Shown: positions 46,048 to 54,443, numbered from the stretch's first letter. The stretch is 64,000 nucleotides of DNA from Sphingobacterium pedocola (GCF_015209965.1 NZ_MU158689.1:1745522-1809521); one strand, 5' to 3'. Numbers and translations are program-made. The notes: generated by a model from the letters alone, not told the origin.

Positions 46048-46407
46048 CTAACATATACTTTGACCAAACGTCAGTAGATTATTATCGGGATCCAACACCG
46101 AAAATTCCTTTTGTCCCCACGATTTCATTTGTAAATCTCCCGCTGGATGCACAGTTACCTTGCTCTCCAACATAGACGCATACAGCCCATCAATATCATT
46201 TGTGCGTATATATACCTGGCCGTAATTTTCTTTTGGATCAAGTTCTTTAAACTCGAAGAAGTGGATTTGTATATCGTCTTTTTGCACCATCAAGTAACCG
46301 TTATAATCCGCATCTCCAAATTCATAAAATCCTAATTTATTCAGGTAAAACTCCTTTGTATCTGTTTTATTGCGCATAGGCAATTTGGGGTTGATATCTG
46401 TCAGCAT
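46048..46407 (-). CDS. VOC-family protein (bleomycin-resistance-like)
   Basis: A 119-residue VOC protein from the Met at 46407: INPKLPMRNKTDTKEFYLNKLGFYEF, YLMVQKDDIQIHFFEFKEL, YGQVYIRTNDIDGLYASML, WGQKEFSVLDPDNNLLTFGQ. This four-block order is that of the bleomycin-resistance / glyoxalase type of small dimers that bind drugs or act as lyases. The longer ORF to 46530 lacks a reasonable N terminus. It is a lone gene, divergent from the DUF1304 gene. Confidence 0.87.
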   Translation of the reverse strand: MLTDINPKLPMRNKTDTKEFYLNKLGFYEFGDADYNGYLMVQKDDIQIHFFEFKELDPKENYGQVYIRTNDIDGLYASMLESKVTVHPAGDLQMKSWGQKEFSVLDPDNNLLTFGQSIC

Positions 46408-46874
46408 ATTGATAAGATTATGTTGATTTTTCGAAAAATAAGCTCTCGTTTCGCTTTTCTGTGAGTTTGGTTCTATTGTTCTATTGTGAACAAATTTAAA
46501 ATTATCATTTGAACTGCAAAAATCAAACAATTTCGACTTCTTATTCTTGCAAAATTACGCCTATTTAGGTAGACAAATTGTGAAACGACTAGTCTAAAAT
46601 GACTCAAAGCGTAAGGCTCGTTGTACAACAGCGTGAACGTTCTTTTTAAAATAGCACAACATTTAAAGAAGTTATACGTTAAGACTTATACAAAAGCTTA
46701 TTTGTTAGCTGTATGCAGATTAGTTGCAGACTAGGTGTATAGGGTATAATGAATAACTTAAAAACAGGAAGCCCAAGACGTGAATCTTGGGCTTTCGAAT
46801 TACTAACATCTGTTGAATGCGCGAGGATAGAAACACATTTGTACCTTGTAGCATTATATTTAAATTTCACGAAT
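46408..46874. other. Spacer between diverging VOC and DUF1304 genes
   Basis: 467 bases without a convincing gene. It holds one strong hairpin at 46769-46794 (listed separately). A -7-like TAAATTTC just ahead of the DUF1304 ATG is one base from consensus. Nothing else is seen. Confidence 0.5.
46769..46794 (-). terminator. Orphan terminator-like hairpin
   Basis: Perfect 10-bp arms AAGCCCAAGA (46769-46778) and TCTTGGGCTT (46785-46794) with a 6-base loop. On the minus strand it is followed by CCTGTTTTTAAG, a usable T run. No minus-strand gene ends just to its right, so it may close a small unannotated transcript that runs antisense to the start of the DUF1304 gene. Confidence 0.5.
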
Positions 46875-47255
46875 ATGGAGGGAACAACCGGAGTCATTGC
46901 AATGGTATTAATAGCGATAGTAGCCATAGAACACCTGTATATTCTATGGGTAGAAATGTTTGCTTGGGAAACCGTCGGAAAAAAAACATTCAAATCACTA
47001 CCAGAAGAACTGTTCAGGGCTACCAAAAGTCTCGCCGCAAATCAAGGTTTGTACAATGGTTTTCTGGCAGCCGGACTTATTTGGTCCTTGTGTATTGACA
47101 ACCTGGAGTGGCAACGCTACATTGCACTTTTCTTTCTCGGATGTGTGATCATCGCTGCTATCTTTGGATCTATAACTGCATCGAAACACATACTGGTAAA
47201 ACAAGGTATTCCGGCCATAATAGCCTTAGTTTTCGTTTTACTTACCTATACGTAA
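46875..47255 (+). CDS. DUF1304 membrane protein
   Basis: A 126-residue inner-membrane protein with four predicted helices (GVIAMVLIAIVAIEHLYILWVEMF, NGFLAAGLIWSL, YIALFFLGCVIIAAIFGSI, GIPAIIALVFVLLTY). The motif EHLYILWVEMFAWET together with SLAANQGLYNGFLAAGL is the hallmark of DUF1304. The Met at 46875 is used; the longer start at 46749 passes through the hairpin at 46769. The role of the family is unknown. It ends with a hairpin at 47302. Confidence 0.87.
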   Translation: MEGTTGVIAMVLIAIVAIEHLYILWVEMFAWETVGKKTFKSLPEELFRATKSLAANQGLYNGFLAAGLIWSLCIDNLEWQRYIALFFLGCVIIAAIFGSITASKHILVKQGIPAIIALVFVLLTYT

Positions 47256-47301
47256 TCTCTTTCGTTCCAACGGTCTACTCAACTTTATATCAGATAGCCT
47301 T

Positions 47302-47327
47302 GGGTGTGGGAGTTGTTTCCCACACCC
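47302..47327. terminator. Bidirectional terminator hairpin
   Basis: GGGTGTGGGA (47302-47311) pairs with TCCCACACCC (47318-47327), 10 bp with a 6-base loop. It separates the converging DUF1304 and basic exported protein genes. Confidence 0.8.
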
Positions 47328-47330
47328 GGT

Positions 47331-47831
47331 CTATCTTCTGTTTCCACGGCCGTTGTTATGTTTACGTTTATTTTCCTTTTTATTATACTTTCTTTTCGCA
47401 TCATGCCTGCGATCATCTCTCTTGTAATCATCTCTCCGATATTCTCGATCTCTACGTGCATCTCGAAGCACCACCTGCGAGTAATTATTGGCGTATCTCG
47501 AATAAGAAGTACGATGTGTACGGTGATGCTGCCATGGATTACGATCATTTAATACAACTTTATAGGTACGGTATAAATTAAATTTCTTGTACCTACCCGG
47601 AAGCTTTGATTTGGTAACCCATCTATTCCCCTGGTAATACGTATATCGTCTATGTACTACATCATAATATACATCAATTTCGGGTATGTAATAATACCGG
47701 GCATAGCTATGACCTACAGGCCCCCAAAGCGGTTGGCTTCCTACATTGATACTGACATTGACCTGAGCCTTACCAGTCTGCACAAAGCCAATTCCTAAAA
47801 GTACGATTGCGAAGTAAACAATTCTTTTCAT
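47331..47831 (-). CDS. Exported basic protein of unknown function
   Basis: A 166-residue protein with signal peptide (MKRIVYFAIVLLGIGFVQTGKAQ). The mature N-terminal part is rich in Tyr and Trp (GPVGHSYARYYYIPEIDVYYDV, YTYYQGNRWV), and the C-terminal 60 residues are very rich in Arg, Lys, His and Asp (DARRDREYRRDDYKRDDRR). The first part resembles short Bacteroidota envelope proteins in which YYYIPEIDVYYD recurs. The basic tail could bind lipid A, nucleic acid or acidic glycans; this is inference. An unusually good Shine-Dalgarno sequence precedes it. Confidence 0.75.
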   Translation of the reverse strand: MKRIVYFAIVLLGIGFVQTGKAQVNVSINVGSQPLWGPVGHSYARYYYIPEIDVYYDVVHRRYTYYQGNRWVTKSKLPGRYKKFNLYRTYKVVLNDRNPWQHHRTHRTSYSRYANNYSQVVLRDARRDREYRRDDYKRDDRRHDAKRKYNKKENKRKHNNGRGNRR

Positions 47832-47836
47832 AATAA

Positions 47837-47842
47837 CCTCCT
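47837..47842 (-). promoter_or_regulatory. Strong Shine-Dalgarno sequence
   Basis: The minus strand reads AGGAGG, 5 bases before the ATG at 47831. A full SD is uncommon in Bacteroidota genes and confirms this start. It suggests high translation. Confidence 0.65.
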
Positions 47843-47966
47843 TTAAATTAAATGTCCCTAAATCATAAATGACGACAAATTTCTATCTAAATTTATTATT
47901 ATGACTGCATAGTATAATAGAAGGATTAACAGGTCAACGTTAAAATTTGTAAAGAAAATGCGACAC

Positions 47967-48605
47967 TTAAAAGGTTAATCCGACTTTAAGCCCCCAACTA
48001 AACAGATTCAATTCTTCTTTACGCTGAGCCACTGCGTCGCCATCAGTTCGTTCAAAAACCTGTCTTTCAGTTTGTTGATATTCAAAATATGGACCTGCAA
48101 CGATTCCTAATCTATTTCGGAAACGAATACTAACTCCAGTAGACATATCAGCAATAAACCCGGATTTGAATCTTGCATCATTTGAGTCAAAATTAACTCT
48201 GTAAAAATCTTTAACGTCAGAATCCAAATTTACCCCAAACGCATATCCCAATGATGTATTAATAAAAGGAGATGCTTTCTTATCCAAAAATCGAACTTGC
48301 AGGTGACCATATAACGGGATCATTAATTCTTGATTAAAGTCGAAGTCGAACCAATCATTTCCAGAGGCAGAATAATCAAAATCCAAGTAATGCCGGACAC
48401 CAGTACCTGCTCCCAAGGATATGTACGGATTTAAGGCAAACTGACCGATGTAATCAAACTTTAATTGCATCATCTCTATTTCTTCGTCTAACACCGTGAA
48501 ACCCGAGCCAAATGTTACTTTGCTTTGAAAGCCAGGTATAAAACCGGTTTGACCAAAAGTTGTAAAAGAAGAGAAGATCAATAATAACAAGAAAAGTTTC
48601 TTCAT
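47967..48605 (-). CDS. Outer-membrane beta-barrel protein (porin-like, OmpW/PorT type)
   Basis: A 212-residue protein from the Met at 48605 with signal peptide (MKKLFLLLLIFSSFTTFGQ). Alternating hydrophobic/polar strands, for example MQLKFDYIGQFALNPYISLGAG, MIPLYGHLQVRFLDKKASPFINTSLGYAFGVNL and STGVSIRFRNRLGIVAGPYFEYQ, and the C-terminal aromatic residue (WGLKVGLTF) are those of a small eight-stranded barrel. The function is unknown; such proteins are frequent in this phylum. It is divergent from ychF. Confidence 0.83.
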   Translation of the reverse strand: MKKLFLLLLIFSSFTTFGQTGFIPGFQSKVTFGSGFTVLDEEIEMMQLKFDYIGQFALNPYISLGAGTGVRHYLDFDYSASGNDWFDFDFNQELMIPLYGHLQVRFLDKKASPFINTSLGYAFGVNLDSDVKDFYRVNFDSNDARFKSGFIADMSTGVSIRFRNRLGIVAGPYFEYQQTERQVFERTDGDAVAQRKEELNLFSWGLKVGLTF

Positions 48606-48687
48606 AATTCTATTTTTTGTTGATAAAGGTAGTTTTTGTTGAGGAAATATCAAATATACTTATCCTATTTAATTGGCATCATTTTCC

Positions 48688-48695
48688 TATCTTTG
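48688..48695 (+). promoter_or_regulatory. Candidate -7 promoter box of ychF
   Basis: TATCTTTG, a full match to TAnnTTTG, 28 bases ahead of the ATG at 48724. The longer in-frame start at 48673 would contain this box, so the shorter start is preferred. Confidence 0.55.
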
Positions 48696-48723
48696 TGGAA
48701 TTTTAAAATTATCAGCAAAACTA

Positions 48724-49824
48724 ATGGCTTTACAATGTGGTATCGTTGGCCTACCAAATGTAGGTAAATCAACATTATTCAACTGTTTGTCCAATGCAAA
48801 AGCGCAGGCGGCTAACTTCCCTTTTTGTACTATTGAACCCAATATCGGTGTCATCACGGTTCCTGATGCCCGTCTAAATAAATTAGCTGAATTGGTAAAT
48901 CCACATCGTATTGTACCCAATACAATCGAAATCGTGGATATCGCAGGTCTGGTAAAAGGTGCTTCCAAAGGAGAAGGGTTAGGCAATCAATTTTTAGGTA
49001 ACATCCGTACGACAAATGCGATCATACATGTACTGCGGTGCTTTGACGACGGTAATGTCATTCATGTCGATGGATCAGTAGACCCTATTCGTGATAAAGA
49101 AATAATCGACACAGAGCTTCAACTAAAAGACTTGGATACCGTGGTAAAACGTATCCAAAAAGTGGAGAAAATGGCAAAAACAGGTGGGGATAAGGATGCA
49201 AAAAAGACTTTTGACATTCTTTCTATTGTAAAAGAACACCTAGAGGCTGGTAAATCTGCCCGTACGGCCACAATATCAGAAGAAGATTTTGAATACATTG
49301 AAGACCTGACTTTACTAACCATCAAACCCGTGCTTTACGTATGTAATGTGGATGAAGCCTCTGTAAATACAGGAAATGATTACGTAGCACGTGTCAAGGA
49401 AGCGGTAAAAGATGAAAATGCAGAGGTATTGATTATTTCTGCGCAGATCGAATCTGAAATCGCACAACTGGATAGCTATGAAGAGCGTCAGTTGTTTTTG
49501 GATGATCTAGGATTATCCGAATCGGGAGTACACAAGTTAATTCGTGCAGCCTATTCGCTATTGGATCTAGCCACTTATTTTACTGCCGGAGTACAAGAGG
49601 TACGCGCTTGGACAATTGAGACAGGTTTTACAGCACCTCAGGCGGCAGGCGTAATCCACACCGATTTTGAAAAGGGTTTTATCCGTGCTGAAGTAATTAA
49701 ATACGAGGATTTTGTGAACCTTGGTTCGGAAGCAGCCGTGAAAGAAGCGGGAAAACTCGCTGTGGAAGGAAAGACATATATCGTAGAAGATGGTGATATC
49801 ATGCACTTTAGATTTAACGTGTGA
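48724..49824 (+). CDS. ychF: Redox-regulated ATPase YchF
   Basis: A 366-residue cytosolic P-loop protein of the Obg-like group that prefers ATP over GTP and interacts with the ribosome. Motifs: GIVGLPNVGKSTLFN (G1), FPFCTIEPN (switch I), DIAGLVKGASKGEGLGNQFL (G3), and NVDEAS in place of the GTP-specific NKxD. A coiled-coil insert follows (about 130-170), then the TGS domain with WTIETGFTAPQAAGVIHTDFEKGFIRAEV and YIVEDGDIMHFRFNV at the C terminus. It is complete, in its own unit, with a promoter box and a strong terminator. Confidence 0.96.
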   Translation: MALQCGIVGLPNVGKSTLFNCLSNAKAQAANFPFCTIEPNIGVITVPDARLNKLAELVNPHRIVPNTIEIVDIAGLVKGASKGEGLGNQFLGNIRTTNAIIHVLRCFDDGNVIHVDGSVDPIRDKEIIDTELQLKDLDTVVKRIQKVEKMAKTGGDKDAKKTFDILSIVKEHLEAGKSARTATISEEDFEYIEDLTLLTIKPVLYVCNVDEASVNTGNDYVARVKEAVKDENAEVLIISAQIESEIAQLDSYEERQLFLDDLGLSESGVHKLIRAAYSLLDLATYFTAGVQEVRAWTIETGFTAPQAAGVIHTDFEKGFIRAEVIKYEDFVNLGSEAAVKEAGKLAVEGKTYIVEDGDIMHFRFNV

Positions 49825-49835
49825 TCCGACATACG

Positions 49836-49883
49836 GTCTTTACTAAAACGGGAATGAGAAGTCATTCCCGTTTTAGTAAAGAC
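49836..49883. terminator. Bidirectional terminator hairpin
   Basis: Perfect 22-bp arms (49836-49857 and 49862-49883) with a GAAG loop. It separates ychF from the converging gene at 49887. Confidence 0.88.
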
Positions 49884-49886
49884 ACG

Positions 49887-50201
49887 TTATAACTTATTTT
49901 GAGCTTGTTTGGAACGAATTTCTAAATTGACAATTATATCGCGTTTGCGTCCTTCGATCAATGATAAATTTCCGGCCACAAATACTCCTTTGTTACCCGA
50001 AATTGTATTCCGTATTCCATACACCGATGACTCGTCGCTAGGGTCGGTTATTCCTTCATACCGGTATAAATAGTCGATCGTAAAATCATCAGATTCTGAA
50101 AATAATTCATCAAATTTCTGATTGTAATCGATCGTGTACCCGGCTTTATTTAATTTTTCTAATGCTATGACAGGTGTGTCATAATTAAAAATAGTCTCCA
50201 T
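49887..50201 (-). CDS. Small conserved Bacteroidota protein (often named PRPP synthetase-like)
   Basis: A 104-residue cytosolic protein: VIALEKLNKAGYTIDYNQKFD, then DFTIDYLYRYEGITDPSDESSVYGI and NKGVFVAGN. I know this pattern (a YRFEGxTDPxD block followed by a GxKGVxVxxY-like block) from short Bacteroidota proteins that databases label phosphoribosylpyrophosphate synthetase. They are far too short for that enzyme and lack its binding loops, so the name should not be taken as a function. The gene stands alone between ychF and mazG. Confidence 0.75.
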   Translation of the reverse strand: METIFNYDTPVIALEKLNKAGYTIDYNQKFDELFSESDDFTIDYLYRYEGITDPSDESSVYGIRNTISGNKGVFVAGNLSLIEGRKRDIIVNLEIRSKQAQNKL

Positions 50202-50279
50202 AAATTTTGTCTTAATATATATTTATAACAAACAATGGGGCTTTAGGTTTCTTAAATCTGTATTTTTTAAAAATTGCTG

Positions 50280-50287
50280 TACCTTTG
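50280..50287 (+). promoter_or_regulatory. Candidate -7 promoter box of mazG
   Basis: TACCTTTG, a full match to TAnnTTTG, 12 bases ahead of the ATG at 50300. It overlaps an in-frame TTG (50285), which argues against using that codon as the start. The resulting leader would be very short. Confidence 0.5.
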
Positions 50288-50299
50288 CACTTAACTAAT

Positions 50300-51118
50300 A
50301 TGCATAGCATGCCACATACACCACCCGAAACGAAACATACGTCTTCAGAAGCTTTTGATCGATTATTGCAGGTCCTGCACACCTTACGCGAAGAATGCCC
50401 ATGGGACAAAAAACAAACGATGGAGAGTCTTAGGCTCCTTACAATAGAGGAGATGTACGAACTGACCGATGCTATACTGGATAAAGATACAGATGAAATC
50501 AAGAAAGAACTCGGCGATGTTATGATGCATCTGGTCTTTTATGCTCGTATCGCAGAAGAACAAAAGCGATTTGATATTGTAGATGTACTAAACGCAGTAT
50601 GTGATAAATTAATCACGAGACATCCCCATATCTACGGTGACATCCAAGTTGCGAATGCCGAAGAAGTAAAACAAAATTGGGAGACAATCAAGCTAAAAGA
50701 AGGTAACAAATCTGTATTATCTGGGGTTCCGAACGGACTGCCATCCCTGGTAAAAGCTTACCGCATACAAGACAAGGTACGTGGCGTAGGATTTGATTGG
50801 GAAGATAAAACGCAAGTCTGGGAAAAAGTAGAAGAAGAGCTTGCAGAATTTAAGGCAGAATTCAACCTGGAAGACGAGACCGAAATAGACCATGATAAAG
50901 CTGAACTAGAATTTGGCGATCTGCTTTTTTCACTGATCAATTACGCCAGACATGTGGGCATCAATCCGGAGAACGCTTTAGCACGAACAAACAAGAAATT
51001 CATCTTCCGGTTCTCCCATCTCGAAAAAAGAGCAGGTGAAAATGGGCAGCAACTGAAAGATATGACGCTGGCCGAAATGGACGTTTATTGGAACGAAGCG
51101 AAGAGCTTAAAATCATAA
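50300..51118 (+). CDS. mazG: Nucleoside triphosphate pyrophosphohydrolase MazG
   Basis: A 272-residue house-cleaning enzyme that converts NTPs and dNTPs to monophosphates and pyrophosphate. It has two MazG domains. The first has the core LHTLREECPWDKKQTMESLR and EEMYELTDAI with KKELGDVMMHLVFYA (metal-binding E-x-x-E and E-x-x-D). The second has KVEEELAEFKAEF and LEFGDLLFSLINYARHVGINPENAL. The ATG at 50300 or 50309 is the likely start. It is an independent gene. Confidence 0.95.
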   Translation: MHSMPHTPPETKHTSSEAFDRLLQVLHTLREECPWDKKQTMESLRLLTIEEMYELTDAILDKDTDEIKKELGDVMMHLVFYARIAEEQKRFDIVDVLNAVCDKLITRHPHIYGDIQVANAEEVKQNWETIKLKEGNKSVLSGVPNGLPSLVKAYRIQDKVRGVGFDWEDKTQVWEKVEEELAEFKAEFNLEDETEIDHDKAELEFGDLLFSLINYARHVGINPENALARTNKKFIFRFSHLEKRAGENGQQLKDMTLAEMDVYWNEAKSLKS

Positions 51119-51132
51119 AATAGCTACTGTTA

Positions 51133-51822
51133 TCATGGTTCATCGCAATCTAGCGTCTCCAACCTAACAAACAGCTTTTCAAACGCCTGAGATTGACGCC
51201 CATCATACGAAATATGTGGAAGTTGATGATTTACCGCATTCCACCAACCATATACCAAGACATAATCGAACGCCAAGTCATACTTATTGGCTTGCGCAAT
51301 ATTGAATTGATAGTTGTCCCAAAGCCTCTCGGGATCGCCATTTGTTTCCATCTGTTTCTTTGTTAAGTACGCATATGACTCCAACAACTTAGTTTCTCGG
51401 TCCACTAATGCTTCAGCATACTGCCTTATCTCTGCATCGTCTTGGTATAGGCGCAGTAGCGCACGGGGGTTATCCTCCGCTTCTAATTGGATTAATTTTG
51501 CTTCATAGGTCCTATCAAGATAAAGAAGAGTGGAATCGAGCAGCGATTGAAAGAAAGGTTCTTTTACGATGGATAGAGTCGCTAACTTATTTTTGATTTC
51601 CGCATAGCTATCTTCCATTTCTTCTTTATCGCTGTTATAAGAAAAAAATACACCTTTTATTAATTCGTATGTGTCTTTTAATTCGTTCTCGGTATACTTA
51701 CCGCTGTCGTAGACGCCTTCATACGTGCACAACTCATCCGCAAAAACAATCGACTTTTCCTGTGCATAGACAAAATTTAGCATGGTGCTAAATAATATAA
51801 TGTATATAAATTTCGATTTCAT
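51133..51822 (-). CDS. Exported protein of unknown function
   Basis: A 229-residue protein with signal peptide (MKSKFIYIILFSTMLNFVYAQ). The mature part is helical and charged (DTYELIKGVFFSYNSDKEEME, SLLDSTLLYLDRTYEAKLIQLEAED, ALVDRETKLLESYAYLTKKQME) and ends with LETLDCDEP. Cys residues occur near both ends of the mature chain (ELCTYEG, LDCDEP) and could form a disulfide. I recognise no family. It converges on mazG with only 14 bases between the stops. Confidence 0.72.
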   Translation of the reverse strand: MKSKFIYIILFSTMLNFVYAQEKSIVFADELCTYEGVYDSGKYTENELKDTYELIKGVFFSYNSDKEEMEDSYAEIKNKLATLSIVKEPFFQSLLDSTLLYLDRTYEAKLIQLEAEDNPRALLRLYQDDAEIRQYAEALVDRETKLLESYAYLTKKQMETNGDPERLWDNYQFNIAQANKYDLAFDYVLVYGWWNAVNHQLPHISYDGRQSQAFEKLFVRLETLDCDEP

Positions 51823-51900
51823 TATTTCGTATTATATTGATACATCTAAATATAAGTAAGATTAATAAATTAACGAATTAATACGTAAATTCGCAGGTAT

Positions 51901-52899
51901 ATGGAAACTGTTGTCAGCGGTATCAGAAGTACCGGAAAATTACATTTAGGAAATTATTACGGAGCGTTGGGTAATTTTGTTAAGATGCAAAATGAATACA
52001 ATTGTTTCTTTTTTATAGCGGATTTACATTCTTTAACAACTCACCCTACCCCACAGGACTTACAATCTACTGTTCGGCAAGTGGTAGTGGAATATCTAGC
52101 GGCAGGAATCGATCCCGAAAAATCTACTATATACGTTCAATCGGATGTACCGGAAGTCGCGGAATTATACCTTTACATGAATATGAACGCCTATCTAGGT
52201 GAATTAGAACGAGCGACTTCTTTTAAAGATAAAATTCGTTCGAACCCAAATAACGTGAATGCGGGGTTACTAACTTATCCAGTATTAATGGCCTGCGATA
52301 TCTTGCTACACCATGGCGTAAAAGTACCTGTGGGAAAGGATCAAGAGCAGCACCTCGAAATGACGCGGACATTTGGAAATCGTTTTAATCGCATGTACGA
52401 TGTAGATTATTTCAAAGAAGCATTTGCATTTAGCTATTCTGACAAACTTGTAAAAGTACCTGGATTAAGTGGACAAGGTAAAATGGGTAAGTCCAACGGC
52501 GAAGGCGATTGTATCTATTTATCTGATTCACCGGATGTAATACGTAAAAAGATAATGCGTGCACAGTCTGATTCGGGACCTACAGAAATGAACCAGGTAA
52601 AACCGGAATCCATTCAGAATCTCTTTGACCTTATGAATGTGGTGTCGACTGCAGATACGCTACAACATTTTGATGATCTCTATAATAACTGTGAGATACG
52701 TTACGGTGATTTCAAAAAACAACTAGCGGAAGATATGGTTTTAGCTACGGAACCCGTTCGATCTCGTATAGCAGACATATCTAATGACAATGATTACATT
52801 AAGAAAGTAGTCAGATTAGGGGCCGAGAAAGCGCAAGCCAGTGCACAGAAAACCATTAAAGAGGTAAGAGAGATTATTGGACTTAGAAAACTATATTAA
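51901..52899 (+). CDS. trpS: Tryptophanyl-tRNA synthetase
   Basis: Class I aminoacyl-tRNA synthetase of 332 residues that charges tRNA-Trp. The HIGH-type motif is HLGN (15-18) within STGKLHLGNYYG. The KMSKS-type motif is KMGKS (194-198) within GQGKMGKSNGEGDCIYLSD. Also typical are AGLLTYPVLMACDILL and VPVGKDQEQHLEMTR. It is complete. A near-consensus -7 box TAAATTCG (51886-51893) lies just upstream. The deoxynucleoside kinase gene begins 7 bases after its stop, so the pair is probably cotranscribed. Confidence 0.96.
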   Translation: METVVSGIRSTGKLHLGNYYGALGNFVKMQNEYNCFFFIADLHSLTTHPTPQDLQSTVRQVVVEYLAAGIDPEKSTIYVQSDVPEVAELYLYMNMNAYLGELERATSFKDKIRSNPNNVNAGLLTYPVLMACDILLHHGVKVPVGKDQEQHLEMTRTFGNRFNRMYDVDYFKEAFAFSYSDKLVKVPGLSGQGKMGKSNGEGDCIYLSDSPDVIRKKIMRAQSDSGPTEMNQVKPESIQNLFDLMNVVSTADTLQHFDDLYNNCEIRYGDFKKQLAEDMVLATEPVRSRIADISNDNDYIKKVVRLGAEKAQASAQKTIKEVREIIGLRKLY

Positions 52900-52906
52900 T
52901 TTAAAT

Positions 52907-53521
52907 ATGCATATAGCAATAGTAGGAAATATAGGTGCGGGAAAGACAACATTGACCAAATTGTTGGCACATCATCTGAAATATGAACCTCAGTTTGAAG
53001 CCGTAGACAACAATCCCTATTTGGAAGACTTCTACAGCGATATGAAGCGTTGGGCATTCAACCTTCAAATCTTCTTTTTAAATAGCCGATTTAGACATAT
53101 CGTTGAATTACAAAGTAAAGGTATCAAAATGATTCAGGATCGTACTATATATGAAGACGCTTACATCTTCGCAGAAAACCTGTATGACATGGGACTAATG
53201 AGTGCACGTGATTTTGAAAATTACAGCAATATTTTCCAAAGTATCATACACTATATCAAACCACCCGATCTCTTAATTTACTTAAAAGCTTCTGTACCTA
53301 CTTTAGTAAATAACATCCAACTTAGAGGAAGAGATTACGAATCGGGTATTCGCTTGGATTATTTATCTAAGTTAAATGACAAATACGACAAGTGGATAGG
53401 CAGTTATGACGAAGGCAAATTGTTGGTATTGGATAAAGACAATCTAGATTTTGCCGCTAATCCGGAAGATCTGGGAACGATCATTCAAAAAATTGAGACG
53501 GAACTGTTTGGGCTTTTTTAA
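52907..53521 (+). CDS. Deoxynucleoside kinase (deoxyadenosine/deoxyguanosine kinase type)
   Basis: A 204-residue nucleoside kinase that phosphorylates salvaged deoxynucleosides. P-loop GNIGAGKTTL (7-16), substrate region FEAVDNNPYLEDFYSDMKRWAFNLQIFFLNSRF, the DRT motif QDRTIYEDAYIFAENLY, and the LID-like RGRDYESGIRLDYL are all typical of the dNK group. The ATG at 52907 gives the standard MHIAIVGNIGAGKT start; the TTG at 52877 is inside trpS. It follows trpS closely. The exact nucleoside preference cannot be told. Confidence 0.93.
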   Translation: MHIAIVGNIGAGKTTLTKLLAHHLKYEPQFEAVDNNPYLEDFYSDMKRWAFNLQIFFLNSRFRHIVELQSKGIKMIQDRTIYEDAYIFAENLYDMGLMSARDFENYSNIFQSIIHYIKPPDLLIYLKASVPTLVNNIQLRGRDYESGIRLDYLSKLNDKYDKWIGSYDEGKLLVLDKDNLDFAANPEDLGTIIQKIETELFGLF

Positions 53522-53560
53522 TACTTATTTTTGATTTTTCACTTATAACATTTGACTTTG

Positions 53561-53650
53561 ATGAAACCGAGATGGCAATAATACTGACACACAAGACAAT
53601 GATTATCTTCGATGAGCTCGCAAGCTCGGTTATTGCCATCGAGTTCTCAT
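53561..53650. repeat. Imperfect inverted repeat with inner hairpin between kinase and kdsB
   Basis: GATGGCAATAA (53571-53581) pairs with TTATTGCCATC (53630-53640); flanking bases extend this to an 18-of-22 match. Inside lies the GAGCTCGCAAGCTC hairpin (about 53614-53627), the inverted copy of the motif at 37334-37355. It could be a terminator for the trpS-kinase unit or a small dispersed element. No gene is present. Confidence 0.5.
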
Positions 53651-53675
53651 CAGCCATTAACAAAAAAATAAATAG

Positions 53676-54419
53676 ATGAAAATAATAGGAATAATTCCGG
53701 CTCGATATGACTCCTCTCGCTTCCCAGGTAAGCCTTTGGCAGATATTGGGGGTATATCTATGATCCAACGGGTATACAATCAGGCAAAACATGCTTCCGT
53801 GCTTAATGAAGTAATAGTAGCGACAGACGACCAACGCATTTATGATCATATCAAAAGTGCTGCTGGTAACGTCGTAATGACCAGAAAAGATCATCAGTCT
53901 GGAACAGACCGCTGCGCTGAGGTGATCGCGTCACTTCAGGGCTTTGATATCGCCATCAACATTCAAGGCGATGAACCTTTTATTGACCCGCAGCAAATCA
54001 ATTTATTAGCCTCTTGTTTTGAAAATCCGATGACGCAAATCGCTACCTTGGTACATAAGGTATCTTCTAATGAAGAGCTATTGAATGAAAACAAACCAAA
54101 AGTGGTATTAAATAAAAATGGAGAAGCTATTTATTTTTCCAGACAAGCTATTCCGTTTTTAAGAGGAACAAAAACTGAGGATTGGTTGACTAAGAGACCA
54201 TTTTACAACCACATAGGCATCTATGGCTACCGAACGGAAGTTCTGAAAGAGATCAGTGCATTGCCTATATCCGATCTCGAACAAATGGAAGCTTTGGAAC
54301 AGCTGCGCTGGCTGGATAATGGCTATAAAATTCAGACGGCGGTATCTGCACATACTAACGACTCTATAGATACACCCGAAGATCTAAAACATATTGCAGA
54401 CAAATACTTTAATAGTTAA
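53676..54419 (+). CDS. kdsB: 3-deoxy-manno-octulosonate cytidylyltransferase
   Basis: CMP-Kdo synthetase of 247 residues, which activates Kdo for lipopolysaccharide inner-core synthesis. Motifs: IIPARYDSSRFPGKPLADIGG (nucleotide loop), VIVATDDQRIYDH, MTRKDHQSGTDRCAEV, INIQGDEPFIDPQQI and FYNHIGIYGYR with the final EQLRWLDNGYKIQ. The full length is present. It is separated from the kinase by 154 bases with an inverted repeat and probably has its own promoter there. The organism therefore makes Kdo-containing lipopolysaccharide. Confidence 0.96.
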   Translation: MKIIGIIPARYDSSRFPGKPLADIGGISMIQRVYNQAKHASVLNEVIVATDDQRIYDHIKSAAGNVVMTRKDHQSGTDRCAEVIASLQGFDIAINIQGDEPFIDPQQINLLASCFENPMTQIATLVHKVSSNEELLNENKPKVVLNKNGEAIYFSRQAIPFLRGTKTEDWLTKRPFYNHIGIYGYRTEVLKEISALPISDLEQMEALEQLRWLDNGYKIQTAVSAHTNDSIDTPEDLKHIADKYFNS

Positions 54420-54443
54420 GCGTCCATAACAAAATGCCCACTG

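Noticed and set aside
45972..46175. 67-residue plus-strand ORF
   Set aside because: It overlaps the 3' part of the VOC gene on the other strand, which has clear family motifs.
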